Source: Schistocerca nitens (lineage: Eukaryota; Arthropoda; Insecta; Orthoptera; Acrididae). Taken from it: a stretch of 64,000 nucleotides of DNA. Both the position numbers and the translations under genes were made by a program. The notes under the pieces are model-generated. The model worked only from the letters and a program-made list of their open reading frames with translations, did no database searches and was not told where the DNA came from. Below, piece after piece: positions 21,991 through 31,381 of the stretch. Where the stretch lies: the NCBI RefSeq assembly GCF_023898315.1, contig NC_064616.1, forward strand, positions 704,473,389 through 704,537,388. Reading direction: 5' to 3'. Positions within the stretch are counted from its first letter, which is position 1. Every line of letters starts with the position of its first letter.

Positions 21991-22234
21991 GTAGAAATAA
22001 ATACTTCAGTCCTTTTGTGGTTTTGAGCAACGTGTTGCAGCCTCTGACGACATTTTACTCCTGATGAATGGTATAGCAGTGTTTACATAGTAGCTTCCAA
22101 GTCGTAATTCCCATCATAGCATTTGGTCAGTACAGTGGGTAATGCAGCAACATGGTGTCTGCCTCCTTCACAGCAGACGACTTCCCACTATTGCCGTATT
22201 GCCACTTATGCTTGGTTGACAAGTAGCTGCTTAA

Positions 22235-23138
22235 CCCTTTCACTCCGGCGCCATGATTGTTGCGTCGTGCGCTGTGGGCGAGCGTCAGTCCCGCCAGGCC
22301 GTGCCCGCTGAACGGCGCAATTTTTGCGCTTCCCGTGGTGCTACTCTGTCCTGCTTTCACACTCGTAGTGTTATCGCAATTATTGGACTTAATACTATAT
22401 ACTTATTAGGGAAAATATTAATACAAATCACACATGTTTATGATATTGTCTGTGTTCATAATTCAAATGGTTCAAATGGCCCTAAGCACTATGGCACTTA
22501 ACATCTGAGCTCATCAGTCCCCTAGACTTAGAACTTCTTAAACCTAACTAACCTAAGGACAGCACACACATCCATACCCAAGGCAGGATTCGAACCTGCG
22601 ACCGTAGCAGCAACGTATTGTCTGTGTCTGTGCACAAATCCTAGTCTGAGGATGTCAGTGGAACAGCTGGAGTAGCACGTGTACCTGATGCAGAAGCAGC
22701 TGCAATAAGTGATTCATATTCATCGTCAGATTCGGACGATGATTCCCTTTCATCTTCAAAGTCACTAACCAGTATGAGAGAAGAGCTTCATCCACAGTAT
22801 ATCGCTTATCTACTTCTAGGAGAAACTAAGGTTTACAATACGTCACTTCAGATTAAAAACAAGGCGGGAAATGAGCGAAACAAACGCTTTGAAACTGAAT
22901 GGAACTGCATCTAGTGACTGTTGTTAACTACAGACTTTGAACAAAGCCGCTAGATGGTGCATAGGCCAAGCTTTTACACAAGTCGAGCGTAGTGAAATGG
23001 AGAAACATGACGCGAGGCGGAACTGCTGCAGCAGTCCACCTGCTGGGCAGCATATTCACTCCCGACTTCTACAGAAGTTCACCGACTGAGCGGCACATTC
23101 GCTCCCGACTTCTACATAAGTTCACCGTAGCAAAAGGG
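22235..23138 (+). mobile_element. piggyBac-type non-autonomous element
   Basis: Bounded by ttaa on both sides (22231-22234, 23139-23142) with ends ccctttcac and gcaaaaggg, the diagnostic arrangement of piggyBac elements. Inside, past a SINE, a plus-strand stretch encodes an acidic serine/aspartate-rich segment (SYSSSDSDDDS, about 22710-22760) like the N-terminus of piggyBac transposases, but the catalytic domain is absent. Near the right end ctcccgacttctaca occurs twice (about 23058 and 23099) as a subterminal repeat. Confidence 0.78.
22456..22615 (-). mobile_element. SINE, head type 2, head-truncated
   Basis: Minus-strand SINE with the body and B-box (ggttcgaatcctg) but lacking the 5' half of its tRNA-like head. 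It is flanked by the 12-bp duplication tattgtctgtgt (22444-22455, 22616-22627). Inserted in the piggyBac-type element. Confidence 0.9.
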
Positions 23139-23142
23139 TTAA

Positions 23143-23393
23143 TAGTGTAGACTTGTGTGTAGCTATAATTTCCCGTCCATGATGTCCTCACTTTAACCAC
23201 CACACAGTACAGTACGTGGGCCTCGCACCACACTCTACTCCACAACCTTTCCGATTCTCAAAGTGAACTGTTATGGAACTTTTTGTCGCAATGTTTATCC
23301 AGCCTTATCCTTCCGTGGGTAAGTCCCTTTAGATTTTAACTTAAGCCTAAAGCCATGACTCGTTACAGCTTTAATTACAAAGGTCCCTAATAC
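23143..23393. other. Unassigned interval
   Basis: About 250 bp between the piggyBac-type element and a SINE, with nothing recognisable. Confidence 0.3.
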
Positions 23394-23397
23394 TTAA

Positions 23398-24215
23398 AAA
23401 AAATGGTTCAAATGGCTCTGAGCACTATGGGACTTAACTTCTGAGGTCATCAGCCCCCTAGAACTTAGAATTATTTATTTTTTTTTTTTATTGAATTTCA
23501 ATTCCCCCCGAAGGGGGCGGGCTGGCAGCAGCTTACTACGCCGCTCTTCAGCCTACAGAAGTTGTGTTAAAAAGATGAAGATAGGAAAAAATAACAGTTG
23601 GCGATAAAATCGGTGACGTAAAGGTAAAATGGCAGAAAATTCTAGAACTTAAAACATAAAACACAGGGTTGATGATACTAAAAAAATACACAAGAAGCAG
23701 AAAAATAACAGACAGACAGTTAAAAAAAACACGGCGACAGTCAGGTTTCTGTTCGCAAAATATAAAATGCACACCCAGCGACAGCATGATTTCTGTTCGC
23801 ATCACTGTGGAAGGACGCACAACACTGAACACTCATTTAAACACGGCACTAAAAAGTGGGCACAAACATGACATACCACAGCCGAGAGCAGGTGGGGGGG
23901 AAACAGGACAGATGACGGAGAAATAAAAAAGGGGGGGAAGGAGAGGAAAAGGGGAAGGGTGGGAGGGGGGAAAGAAGCCAGTGGAGAATGAGGACCCATA
24001 AGAGGGGTGGGGGGCGCTGAGCAGACGGGCCAGGGAGTGGGGAAGGCAGAGGAGGGGAATGCAAAAGGACTCGGGGGGGGGGGGGGGGAGGCTTAGAATT
24101 ACTTAAACCTAACTAACCTAAGGACATCACACACATCCATGCCCGAGGCAGGATTCGAATCTACTACCGTAGCGGTCGCGCGGTTCCAGACTGCTGGACC
24201 TAGAACCGCTCGACT
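23398..24215 (-). mobile_element. SINE, head type 2, split by a retroposon
   Basis: The tail half (23398-23473) and head half (24092 to about 24215, with the B-box in ggattcgaatct) are one minus-strand SINE separated by a 618-bp insertion. The break is marked by the duplication cttagaatta (23464-23473, 24092-24101). Confidence 0.88.
23474..24091 (-). mobile_element. Poly(A)-tailed non-autonomous retroposon, 618 bp
   Basis: On the minus strand it starts in a C-rich region (G run at 24074-24090 on the plus strand), carries pyrimidine-rich sequence, and ends in gaattgaaattcaataaa followed by an A tract (T run at about 23474-23490). With the 10-bp duplication on both sides this is a retroposed unit. 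It has no recognisable protein and could be a LINE-derived or novel SINE-like family. Confidence 0.75.
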
Positions 24216-24629
24216 ATACTTTTAAAACTAAGATCTAGTAAGCAATATATAGAGATTAACACAAAAACATTATTTACAGCTATACATTTAAAACACAGGT
24301 ACAAATTATTAGTTGCGTACTCCGCAGGCTGATGGCAGCACCTTAGAGTCAATCTGATTTACTTTACCCTTCTGCCGTTAGATGGCATACACGCCCTCAG
24401 TGCTATATCATGTCACTGCTTGCTTTATACAGGTTTTTCCAGCTGCCCTGCTACTGATCGTATTTTTTAAGTTCTGGCAAACAATAACGAAATAAATTCT
24501 ACGAAAAGAAATGGAACATTTCCTATACTGTGTGACGTACTTGTGTCGTTACAAGTTTCCTAATGTATTAACATTTTTTGTATCCAATCTGCGAGGAGGA
24601 ACATCCTCTGAGAACATTGTGGCTAATTG
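24216..24629. other. Unassigned interval
   Basis: AT-rich sequence without a recognised domain, between a SINE and the gypsy leader. Confidence 0.3.
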
Positions 24630-25142
24630 AACTTTGCTTTTGGAAGACAATTCGTCTGTGATTCTGTGTTATTGTGTTGCAGAATTTTGCCCTGCGACTG
24701 ACTGTATCTTTTGCGTTTTTCAGAGGCTAACATTATTAGTGACTGTAATTCATGCTTTTTTGCAGTGTAGTGAGTGTGCTCTTTATCTTGTTCCATTACA
24801 ATTTTGTGTGTATTGGTCATTTCCAGTCCTTATCGAGAACTGTCAGTAGCTCATATTGATTAGTTTCAGGCGCAATAGATGGAGCAGCTAATGGACGTGA
24901 TGACAAGACTGCTCTCTGTGCAAGCAAACATACCGCCTCCGCCCCAACCAGCCGCAGCACCATTACAGCAAGCAGCGCCTGTACCGCCATTCCGTCCGTT
25001 TGATTCAAAGAAGAGGAAACATTCGAGGGCAGTGCGCAGCTCGTTATCCACTTCACAACGCATCACATTCAAGGTATAGAAAGGCAACCAACAGTCGGAG
25101 TGTCAGTTTACTGGTTGGCCTGCACACTCTTTCCCACGGCCC
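24630..25142 (+). pseudogene. Ty3/gypsy leader and gag start (plus-strand copy)
   Basis: The leader at about 24640-24880 aligns with the leader of the minus-strand gypsy (about 39480-39813): the shared order is ctgtgattctgtg, gcgactgactgtatctttt and tagtttcaggcgca. gag opens at 24879 with MEQLMDVMTRLLSVQAN, then a proline-rich PPPPQPAAAP tract and PVPPFRPFDS. It loses frame soon after and is interrupted at 25143 by a hAT element. Confidence 0.75.
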
Positions 25143-25506
25143 CAGTGTGCGATTTCTGCTTTCACCAGTGGGGGGGATGTCTTAGGTGGTTAGTATAATT
25201 ACATATGTTACTAGCTTGGACCGTGGCGTTACCCATGGATAAACAGTTATTTATAAATAGATGTTAATGCCGAAACTCACTATTCACACATATGCACTAT
25301 CAGAAAAGCCATCCCTTGTTATATCTTTAAAAGTATATTATAGGTACAGCTTATTTACAAAATCATCTACATACAGGTATACGACAGGATTCAAAAAGTA
25401 AAGGCACATTTGTGAAAAGCTGTACTTATTCTGATGATAGAAAACTGAAACATGCGTTATTTTTCTACGTAACCTCGCCGGACTTCAATGCAGTTTTCCC
25501 GACGTT

Positions 25507-25764
25507 TTACGAGGTTTTTTTTATTTCATCAGAAAAAACGTTTTTCGGTTGCATCTGTAACCAATTTTGCACCGCAGCAATGACGTCTTCATCACTTTCA
25601 AATTTTCTTCCCTGTAGTGCTTCCGTTAAGGGTCCAAACATGTGAAAATCACTTGGATCCAGGTCTGTACTGTATAGTGGATGTTCCAGCACCTCGAATC
25701 TCAACTCCTTTATTGCGTCGGCTGTCCGTTTGGCAGAATGTGGGCGAGCGTTATCTTGCTGCAA
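25507..25764 (-). pseudogene. Mariner transposase C-terminus inside the hAT element
   Basis: Minus strand: MQQDNARPHSAKRT contains the second catalytic aspartate and STDLDPSDFHMFGPLTEAL the third, spaced as in DD34D mariners; it runs to FSDEIKKTS. The N-terminal half is absent, and both copies of the host hAT carry the same truncated piece, so the mariner fragment was part of the element before it spread. Confidence 0.88.
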
Positions 25765-26185
25765 GATGACACCTCTTCACAGTTTTCCACGACGTTTGGA
25801 TCTGATTGCAGGTTTTAGTTTCGTACGCAACACATCACATCCACCATACAATACAGACCTGGCTCTAAAGCCTCGTTTACGCTGGGGCGACCTCTTGCAA
25901 CATTGTGGCATGCTAAGGAAATGTGACGTGCGTCGCCTTGTAGCATGCTACAACAGGCAACATCTTGCGTCGTATGTTGCATGCGGCAGGTTAATTTATA
26001 CCAAAGCAACAGAATTTGTGCCACACGTGTGTCGGTCTTGCAGTATAAAGGATAGTAAAGTATCGCAGCGGCGGCCTACTTGGTACTTGCACATGCAGCT
26101 AACAACGGAAATGAAAACCAAAGGAAAAGAAAACGATGGTAGAAGAGAAGAGTATTTAAAGAAGGTCCACGAAGTAGTATCCTAG
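25730..26185 (+). other. 151-codon open frame in the hAT element, copy 2
   Basis: Counterpart of 6158-6613, same length, with about nine amino acid differences. No known domain; the lysine/glutamate-rich C-terminal third (TEMKTKGKENDGRREEYLKK) is unlike the antisense-mariner start. Function is not supported. Confidence 0.2.
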
Positions 26186-26730
26186 GAACTAGAAGCAGAC
26201 GATGGTGCGTTATTTAGTAATGTGTGCTTTCGTCCCAGGCGCGTTACTCCGCGCCATACCGTTGCCAAAAGGTGGCCTAACGGTAAATGTTCGCACAGGT
26301 ACCGGGCCTGTCACAACCCTGTGTCAGGGACCGGGGTGGGAATTTCAGCCCCCAGCTCACCCAACTCTGCGGTATGACTGCCACACTACTTCCTTCGCAA
26401 GCTCGCAAGTAAACGGATGACGCACCTTAGACGAAAGCAACAATGACAACATGAAAATGATGCTAGAGTTCTAAATGTTTTGAAATGCTTAACTACTACA
26501 TAACACTTTTTCAAAATTAATAATCAAACATATTAATAGTAAGACTGTAATAAAAACTTTCAGTGTTCGGCTCCACAAATTTAAATTATATGAGTGTTAC
26601 TCCAGTGAGTGGGATATAAACATCCCAGGTTGGGATGCATAAACTGAAGCCAGTGGAGGGGATGGTCTGATGCAGAGGGGGGAAATCCCCCCATCCCCCC
26701 CCCCCTTGCAAATCGCACACTGCACGGCCC

Positions 26731-28025
26731 TCCCTTAAGACGAACTGACTGCGGCACTCAGTAAACACAATGTTGAGCAGATTAATGTGGCTGGTGCGTG
26801 TCACAAATTCTTTCGTTTGCGTAAGCATCCTAATCAGACTCATAAGCAGTGGGTAGCTGATATGCAAGGACTTACACGCCACTGGAAACTCAAGTGTCAG
26901 TGTGGACGTTACTATAGTTATACCATGATTAGGAACAGCATTAACTCAAAATGTGCCAGATTCGTGCATACATAAACAGATTATTAAGCACCCTGAACCC
27001 AGTATACAACATGTTTTGGAGTTAGTGGAGCGGCAAGACTTGTATACAGTGCAGCGTTGGACTTTGATTCCACTCCTATTTGTACAACACAGAATAATGG
27101 TAAACTGACTGCGCCCATAGTTCGTGCGCAGTGGCACGTCAAGTCTGAGCCAGGACAGCAACATAAACAGAACCAGAGAGCTAGGCAACAGGCTAGCTGT
27201 TTTAAATCCTGCCTTCGGTGTCTCAAAACACGCAAGTGGCAGGAGTGTCCCTATCGTGACGCAAAGTGTTATCATTGTGGCAAGCGTGGCCACGTTCAAT
27301 CTGTCTGTATGGAGAAACCCAAGTCCAACAACCACTCTGTACATTCTCCAAGGTCTCAGTCATTGAGTGTAAATCCAGTTTTTTTTTCCAAGCCCAGTGG
27401 TGATTCTAGAGTTTCACAGTGACAGCAAGAAAGTCACACGCTTCTTCCATTACGCATCAGGCCCATAAACTGCTTGTCACTCTACCGATTGCCAACCATA
27501 AACTATGAATGCAGTTAGACTGTGGTGCATCAGTGACTTTATTGGACAGAAGCACATAGTAACTCTTAGGCAAGCCCAGGCTACATAACTGACGTGTGAC
27601 TCTTCTGATTTCAGTGGATGTGACATTCATTTAATACGTATTTGCAGCCTACCTGCCACTTTTCGTAACGTTACATAGACAGTTTCGTTCAATTTTGTGC
27701 TCACGTGAGAGTGATTTTTTTTTATCCATTTGGTCTGCACATTCAAGACAATGTTCGCTGTATGAACTCTTCTGTGCCTACAGACAGTGTAGCTGAACAT
27801 TGTGAAGAATTTAGTGTCACTTTTCAAGATGGTCTAAGCAAAGCTACTGACTTCGATGCCCACAATCCCATGAAAGACAATGCGCAACGACGGTTTTGCT
27901 GAGCACGGCCCGTCACTCACACTATCAGAGATCAAGTAGCATAGGAACCCTTAGCTTGGCAGGACAGAGTTGTGATTTTGTCTGTAGCAGCCAGTCAGTG
28001 GGTATCCCATTAGTGATTATATAAA
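26731..28025 (+). pseudogene. Ty3/gypsy gag, zinc knuckle and protease (plus-strand copy)
   Basis: Continues gag after the hAT: FFRLRKHPNQTHKQWVADMQ (26797 onward) matches the same block of the minus-strand copy at 37051-37236. A CCHC zinc knuckle, CYHCGKRGHVQSVC, lies at about 27268-27310. A protease-like LDCGAS region follows near 27515, then a pre-RT stretch (SVPTDSVAEHCEEFSVTFQD, 27771 onward). The RT palm is missing: near 28025 the sequence jumps to RNase H. Several stops and frameshifts. Confidence 0.82.
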
Positions 28026-28029
28026 AAAA

Positions 28030-29590
28030 AATTGAGTGATCGCTGTTTGGTAAATTTTGATCTCGCTAAGACGGTCACGCTGGCGGTCGACACATCGCAG
28101 TATTGGCACTGTTCTCCCACACAGAGATGGATCATTGCGCAGGCCAATTGCCTTCGGATCCAAACTCCCCAACAAAACGCAGAGCAACTGCTCGCATATT
28201 GACAAGGAAGCTCTTGTTATCTTATATCGGGTGAATAAATTCCACCAATACTTGAATGACGAAAAGTTCTACTTGGTGACAGATCACAAACCTCTCACCT
28301 CATTGTTCAGCAGTCCCTCCATGCACACTGATAAAGTTGGATCGTTGGTCTCTGCTCCTCTCCAATTACCGGAATGAAACTGTGTATAGGCCTACAGCTA
28401 AACATTCGACCACAGACACTCTTTCTCGCCTACCAGTCACCACTGGTTCAGCATTCGACTCCTCAGAAAATTCTTGTTCTCATTTTGATGTCCAGGGCGC
28501 TGAAACAATTTATAGTTTTCCCCTCGACCACAAACGGATTGCCCAGGCGATTTCAAGATCGTGTTGGAATATCTCCGCACTTGTTGGCCACGTTTAATTA
28601 AGCAAATTAGCGATCCGACGATCGTACGCTGTTATTTTGCTCTCCACCACAGCTTATCGGTCTCGAAGGGTATCCTCCTTTTACATACAGACAATGATCT
28701 CTACCGTGTAGTTTTGTCTTCTTTATCAAGGACCGTGTGGTTTTACCTTCTTTATCAAGGCATTGTATGGACTAAGCAGCTCGCCTGGCGCCATTGCACA
28801 TGGGTCGGAATGGGCGCCCAGATATAACAAATGACTTCACTAAACCAGTATTTGCAATACACCAGGCAGCTCTGCCACAAAATTATTTGATTGGTCCAAG
28901 CCCAGTACTCCTTGTCAACATGTGCATATCAACTTTGTGGTACCTAATGGAATTTCCATTAGCTTATTGTTGGAGACACCTTTAGCAAGATTCCATTTGT
29001 GGTGCATATGCAATCCACCACAACAGTTAGAGCTATCAAGAGTCTGACATTGCTTTTTTTTGCACCGAAGGTCTGCCCGAAGTGTTGGTTTTGAGCAATG
29101 TTAACGGTATGAATCGTGTGACGACTGCACCGCTCCACCCACAATGTAATGGCGAAGCGGATCGATTCCTTAGAATTCTCAAGTAACAGATAGACAAGTT
29201 TCGCGCTTTCCATATACAGGAGCAAGCGTTAGTGCTTTCTCTTGTCTTACCTTTCCAACCACTCAATGGTGTAATGGCAAATCACCAGCAAAGTTCTTTC
29301 ACGGACGCCGATTTGGGATACTGCTTCAGTTGCTGCATGCTCCGCAGCGGTCGGACTTTGCTCAGCAATGCAGTAAGTTCAGTGTGAATGACTGGTCTTT
29401 TTTTAGAGTTTCTGTCAGACTCAGGCGCCGGAAACGGGGCGTCATCAACAAAGTCTTGGGCTGCTCTTTGTATGTCATACAGACTCCCATTGGGCTACAG
29501 AAACGCCATGCACCACCAGCACCGGGCTGGGAGCCAAGCGACATCGATGTTGCAAAGGCGCCGTCATCAGAGCGCCAGCAGCGTCAGATG
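28030..29590 (+). pseudogene. Ty3/gypsy RNase H and integrase (plus-strand copy)
   Basis: Across frames it reads an RNase H region around 28060-28370 (with the FHQYLNDEKFYLVTDHKPLT block at 28240-28300), followed by RWSLLLSNY. An integrase zinc-binding and core region lies around 28560-29270 and a C-terminal tail to about 29590 (KVLGCSLYVI). It is heavily decayed. It ends 0.35 kb before its 3' LTR. Confidence 0.82.
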
Positions 29591-29895
29591 TGAGAGGCCC
29601 CCCCCCCCCCCTGCTCAGCCAACTTCCGGTTGGTCGCTGTTGATACTCAAGTTTCCGTTACGCCTCCGATGACCAAAGATGCTCCATCCCTGAGATTGGG
29701 TGTGCACCCTATGGCTAGTCTTTCGGCTGATGTTTCCAGCTATTCGCAAAATGAATGTCGAAGTGCGGGCAGAACCTTATAATCGACTGAAGTTTCGTCT
29801 CCTACCTCCTCAGTGGCACCTGCGCAGAGACCACCCCCTCCTTCACATCGGCCGCTGTTTCCGGCAGCACCAGTAAACGGTGATGGCGAGAAGTT

Positions 29896-29936
29896 TTTTT
29901 TTTTTTTTGGGGGGGGGGGGGGGGGGTATGGAGGAA
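29896..29936 (+). promoter_or_regulatory. Candidate polypurine tract
   Basis: A G run followed by tatggaggaatg lies immediately before the LTR, the position where gypsy elements prime plus-strand DNA synthesis. The adjoining T run and G run may have expanded secondarily. Confidence 0.4.
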
Positions 29937-30300
29937 TGTAGTAGTCCAAGTCTAGAAGTTGGCAGTAACCCTTGTGACTGCACTTCCAATCTGTGGCTGG
30001 CTCCGTGACACACCCTCCTCTCCTTGCGCGACAAGTTACGCCACAGCGCCATTGTAAAGGGCGCTGCACCGCTCTAGGATAATCTCTGTCTCTTAGTTGA
30101 GTTCTGCCTATGTACTCGGAGCATATCAGTTAGCCTCTGTAGTCACTGCGTATGACGAACCTTCCTGTCTCAAGGATTCGCAATGGCCTGTAGTCTGGAC
30201 TTGCTGTTACTCAAGTTAAGTAAAAGGACGTCACTTAATCACTATGTGTACATCTCATTATTTTTTTGTCCATGTCTCAGAACCCATCAACTGCTTGGCA
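29937..30300 (+). repeat. Ty3/gypsy LTR, copy 2 (3' LTR of the plus-strand element)
   Basis: Begins tgtagtagtccaagtctag and ends ctgcttggca. It shares ordered landmarks with the 16171-16509 LTR but is clearly diverged. It follows integrase and a polypurine-like tract, so it is the 3' LTR. Immediately right of it a minus-strand gypsy RT begins. Confidence 0.82.
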
Positions 30301-30309
30301 TTCGCCATC

Positions 30310-30579
30310 GGGTCGACAAAATGGATAAGGTGTCCCAAACATTCAATCGCAGTCTGGAAGAAGGATTGTTTGGCTATATTAAACTTATACTTCGGAAATG
30401 ACAGCATCTGAAACAATTTCCTGAGATTGGAAAGATGTTCACCAGAAGTACAACCTGGAACTTCAAACAAGAAGGAACTGTAGCAGTCAGCTGTGATAAA
30501 CAGCGTTGAAAACTTGGAGGCGCAAATGAGCTGCTAAAGAGCAACCGCAAAACTTAAATAATTCCATTTGAGCGTTCGT
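30310..30579 (-). pseudogene. Ty3/gypsy RT, middle part (minus-strand copy)
   Basis: Minus strand: TSGEHLSNLRKLFQMLSFPK and KFNIAKQSFFQTAIECLGHL, the RT region after the catalytic YxDD, preceded by AQMELF-like residues. It joins to the RT start at 34437-34568 across the RTE-like LINE, which inserted between them. The YxDD motif itself falls in a decayed stretch and is not readable. Confidence 0.82.
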
Positions 30580-30841
30580 CCCCCCCCATGAACCATGGAC
30601 CTTGCCGTTGGTGGAAGGTTTGCGTGCCTCAGCAATACAGATAGCCGTACCGTAGCTGCAACTTCAACGGAGGGGTATCTGTTGAAAGGCCAGACAAACG
30701 TGTGGTTCCTGAAGAGGGGCAGCAGCCTTTTCAGTAGTTGCAGGGGCAACAGTCTGGATGATTGACTGGTCTGGCCTTGTAACACTAACCAAAACGGCCT
30801 TGCTATACTGGTACTGCGAACGGCTGAAAGCAAGGGGAAAC

Positions 30842-31328
30842 TGTTGTGGCGTAACAAGCTAGTCACGCCACACTGAGGAGGAAGCCGAAAGGCACGCGTA
30901 AACACACGCCGACTGGCGTCAAGTCTGGAATAGGATACGTATTGAATACTATAAAGAAAATACGTATCTTTGGAATATACTTAACTTTTAATCAATCCTT
31001 GTGATACATCTCTCTTGACTATACAAATGAGACTCGTAAGATACATGCACTGTGACAATTGGCGCCTTGCTAAGTCGTAGCCATTAACTTAGCTGAAGGC
31101 TATTCTAACTGTCTCTCGGCAAATGAGAGCAAAGGCTTCGTCCGTATAGTCGCTAGCAACGTCGCCGTACAACTGGGGCGAGTTCTCGTACGTCTCTCGA
31201 GACCTGCCGTGTGGTGGCGCTCGGTCTGCGATCACACAGTGGCGACACGCGGGTCCGACATGTACCAATGGACCGCGGCCGATTTAAGCTACCACCTAGC
31301 AAGTGTGGTGTCTGGCAGTGACACCACA
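30842..31328. repeat. Solo LTR, 487 bp
   Basis: Starts tgttgtggcg and ends tgacaccaca (TG...CA with short inverted ends), flanked by the 5-bp duplication gaaac (30837-30841, 31329-31333). No internal retroviral sequence is present, so it is the product of recombination between two LTRs. It is unrelated to the gypsy LTR family at 16.2, 29.9 and 39.8 kb. Confidence 0.85.
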
Positions 31329-31381
31329 GAAACTACAGCCGTAATTTTTCCCGAGGGCATGCAGCTGTACTGTATGATTAA

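Larger units (their letters stand above)
25143..26722. mobile_element. Non-autonomous hAT-type element, copy 2
   Basis: Same family as 5590-7409, 1580 bp, ends cagtgtgcgattt and aaatcgcacactg, flanked by the perfect 8-bp duplication cacggccc (25135-25142, 26723-26730) inside a gypsy gag. It lacks the SINE of copy 1 and so shows the empty site near 26365. It carries the better preserved mariner remnant. Confidence 0.92.
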
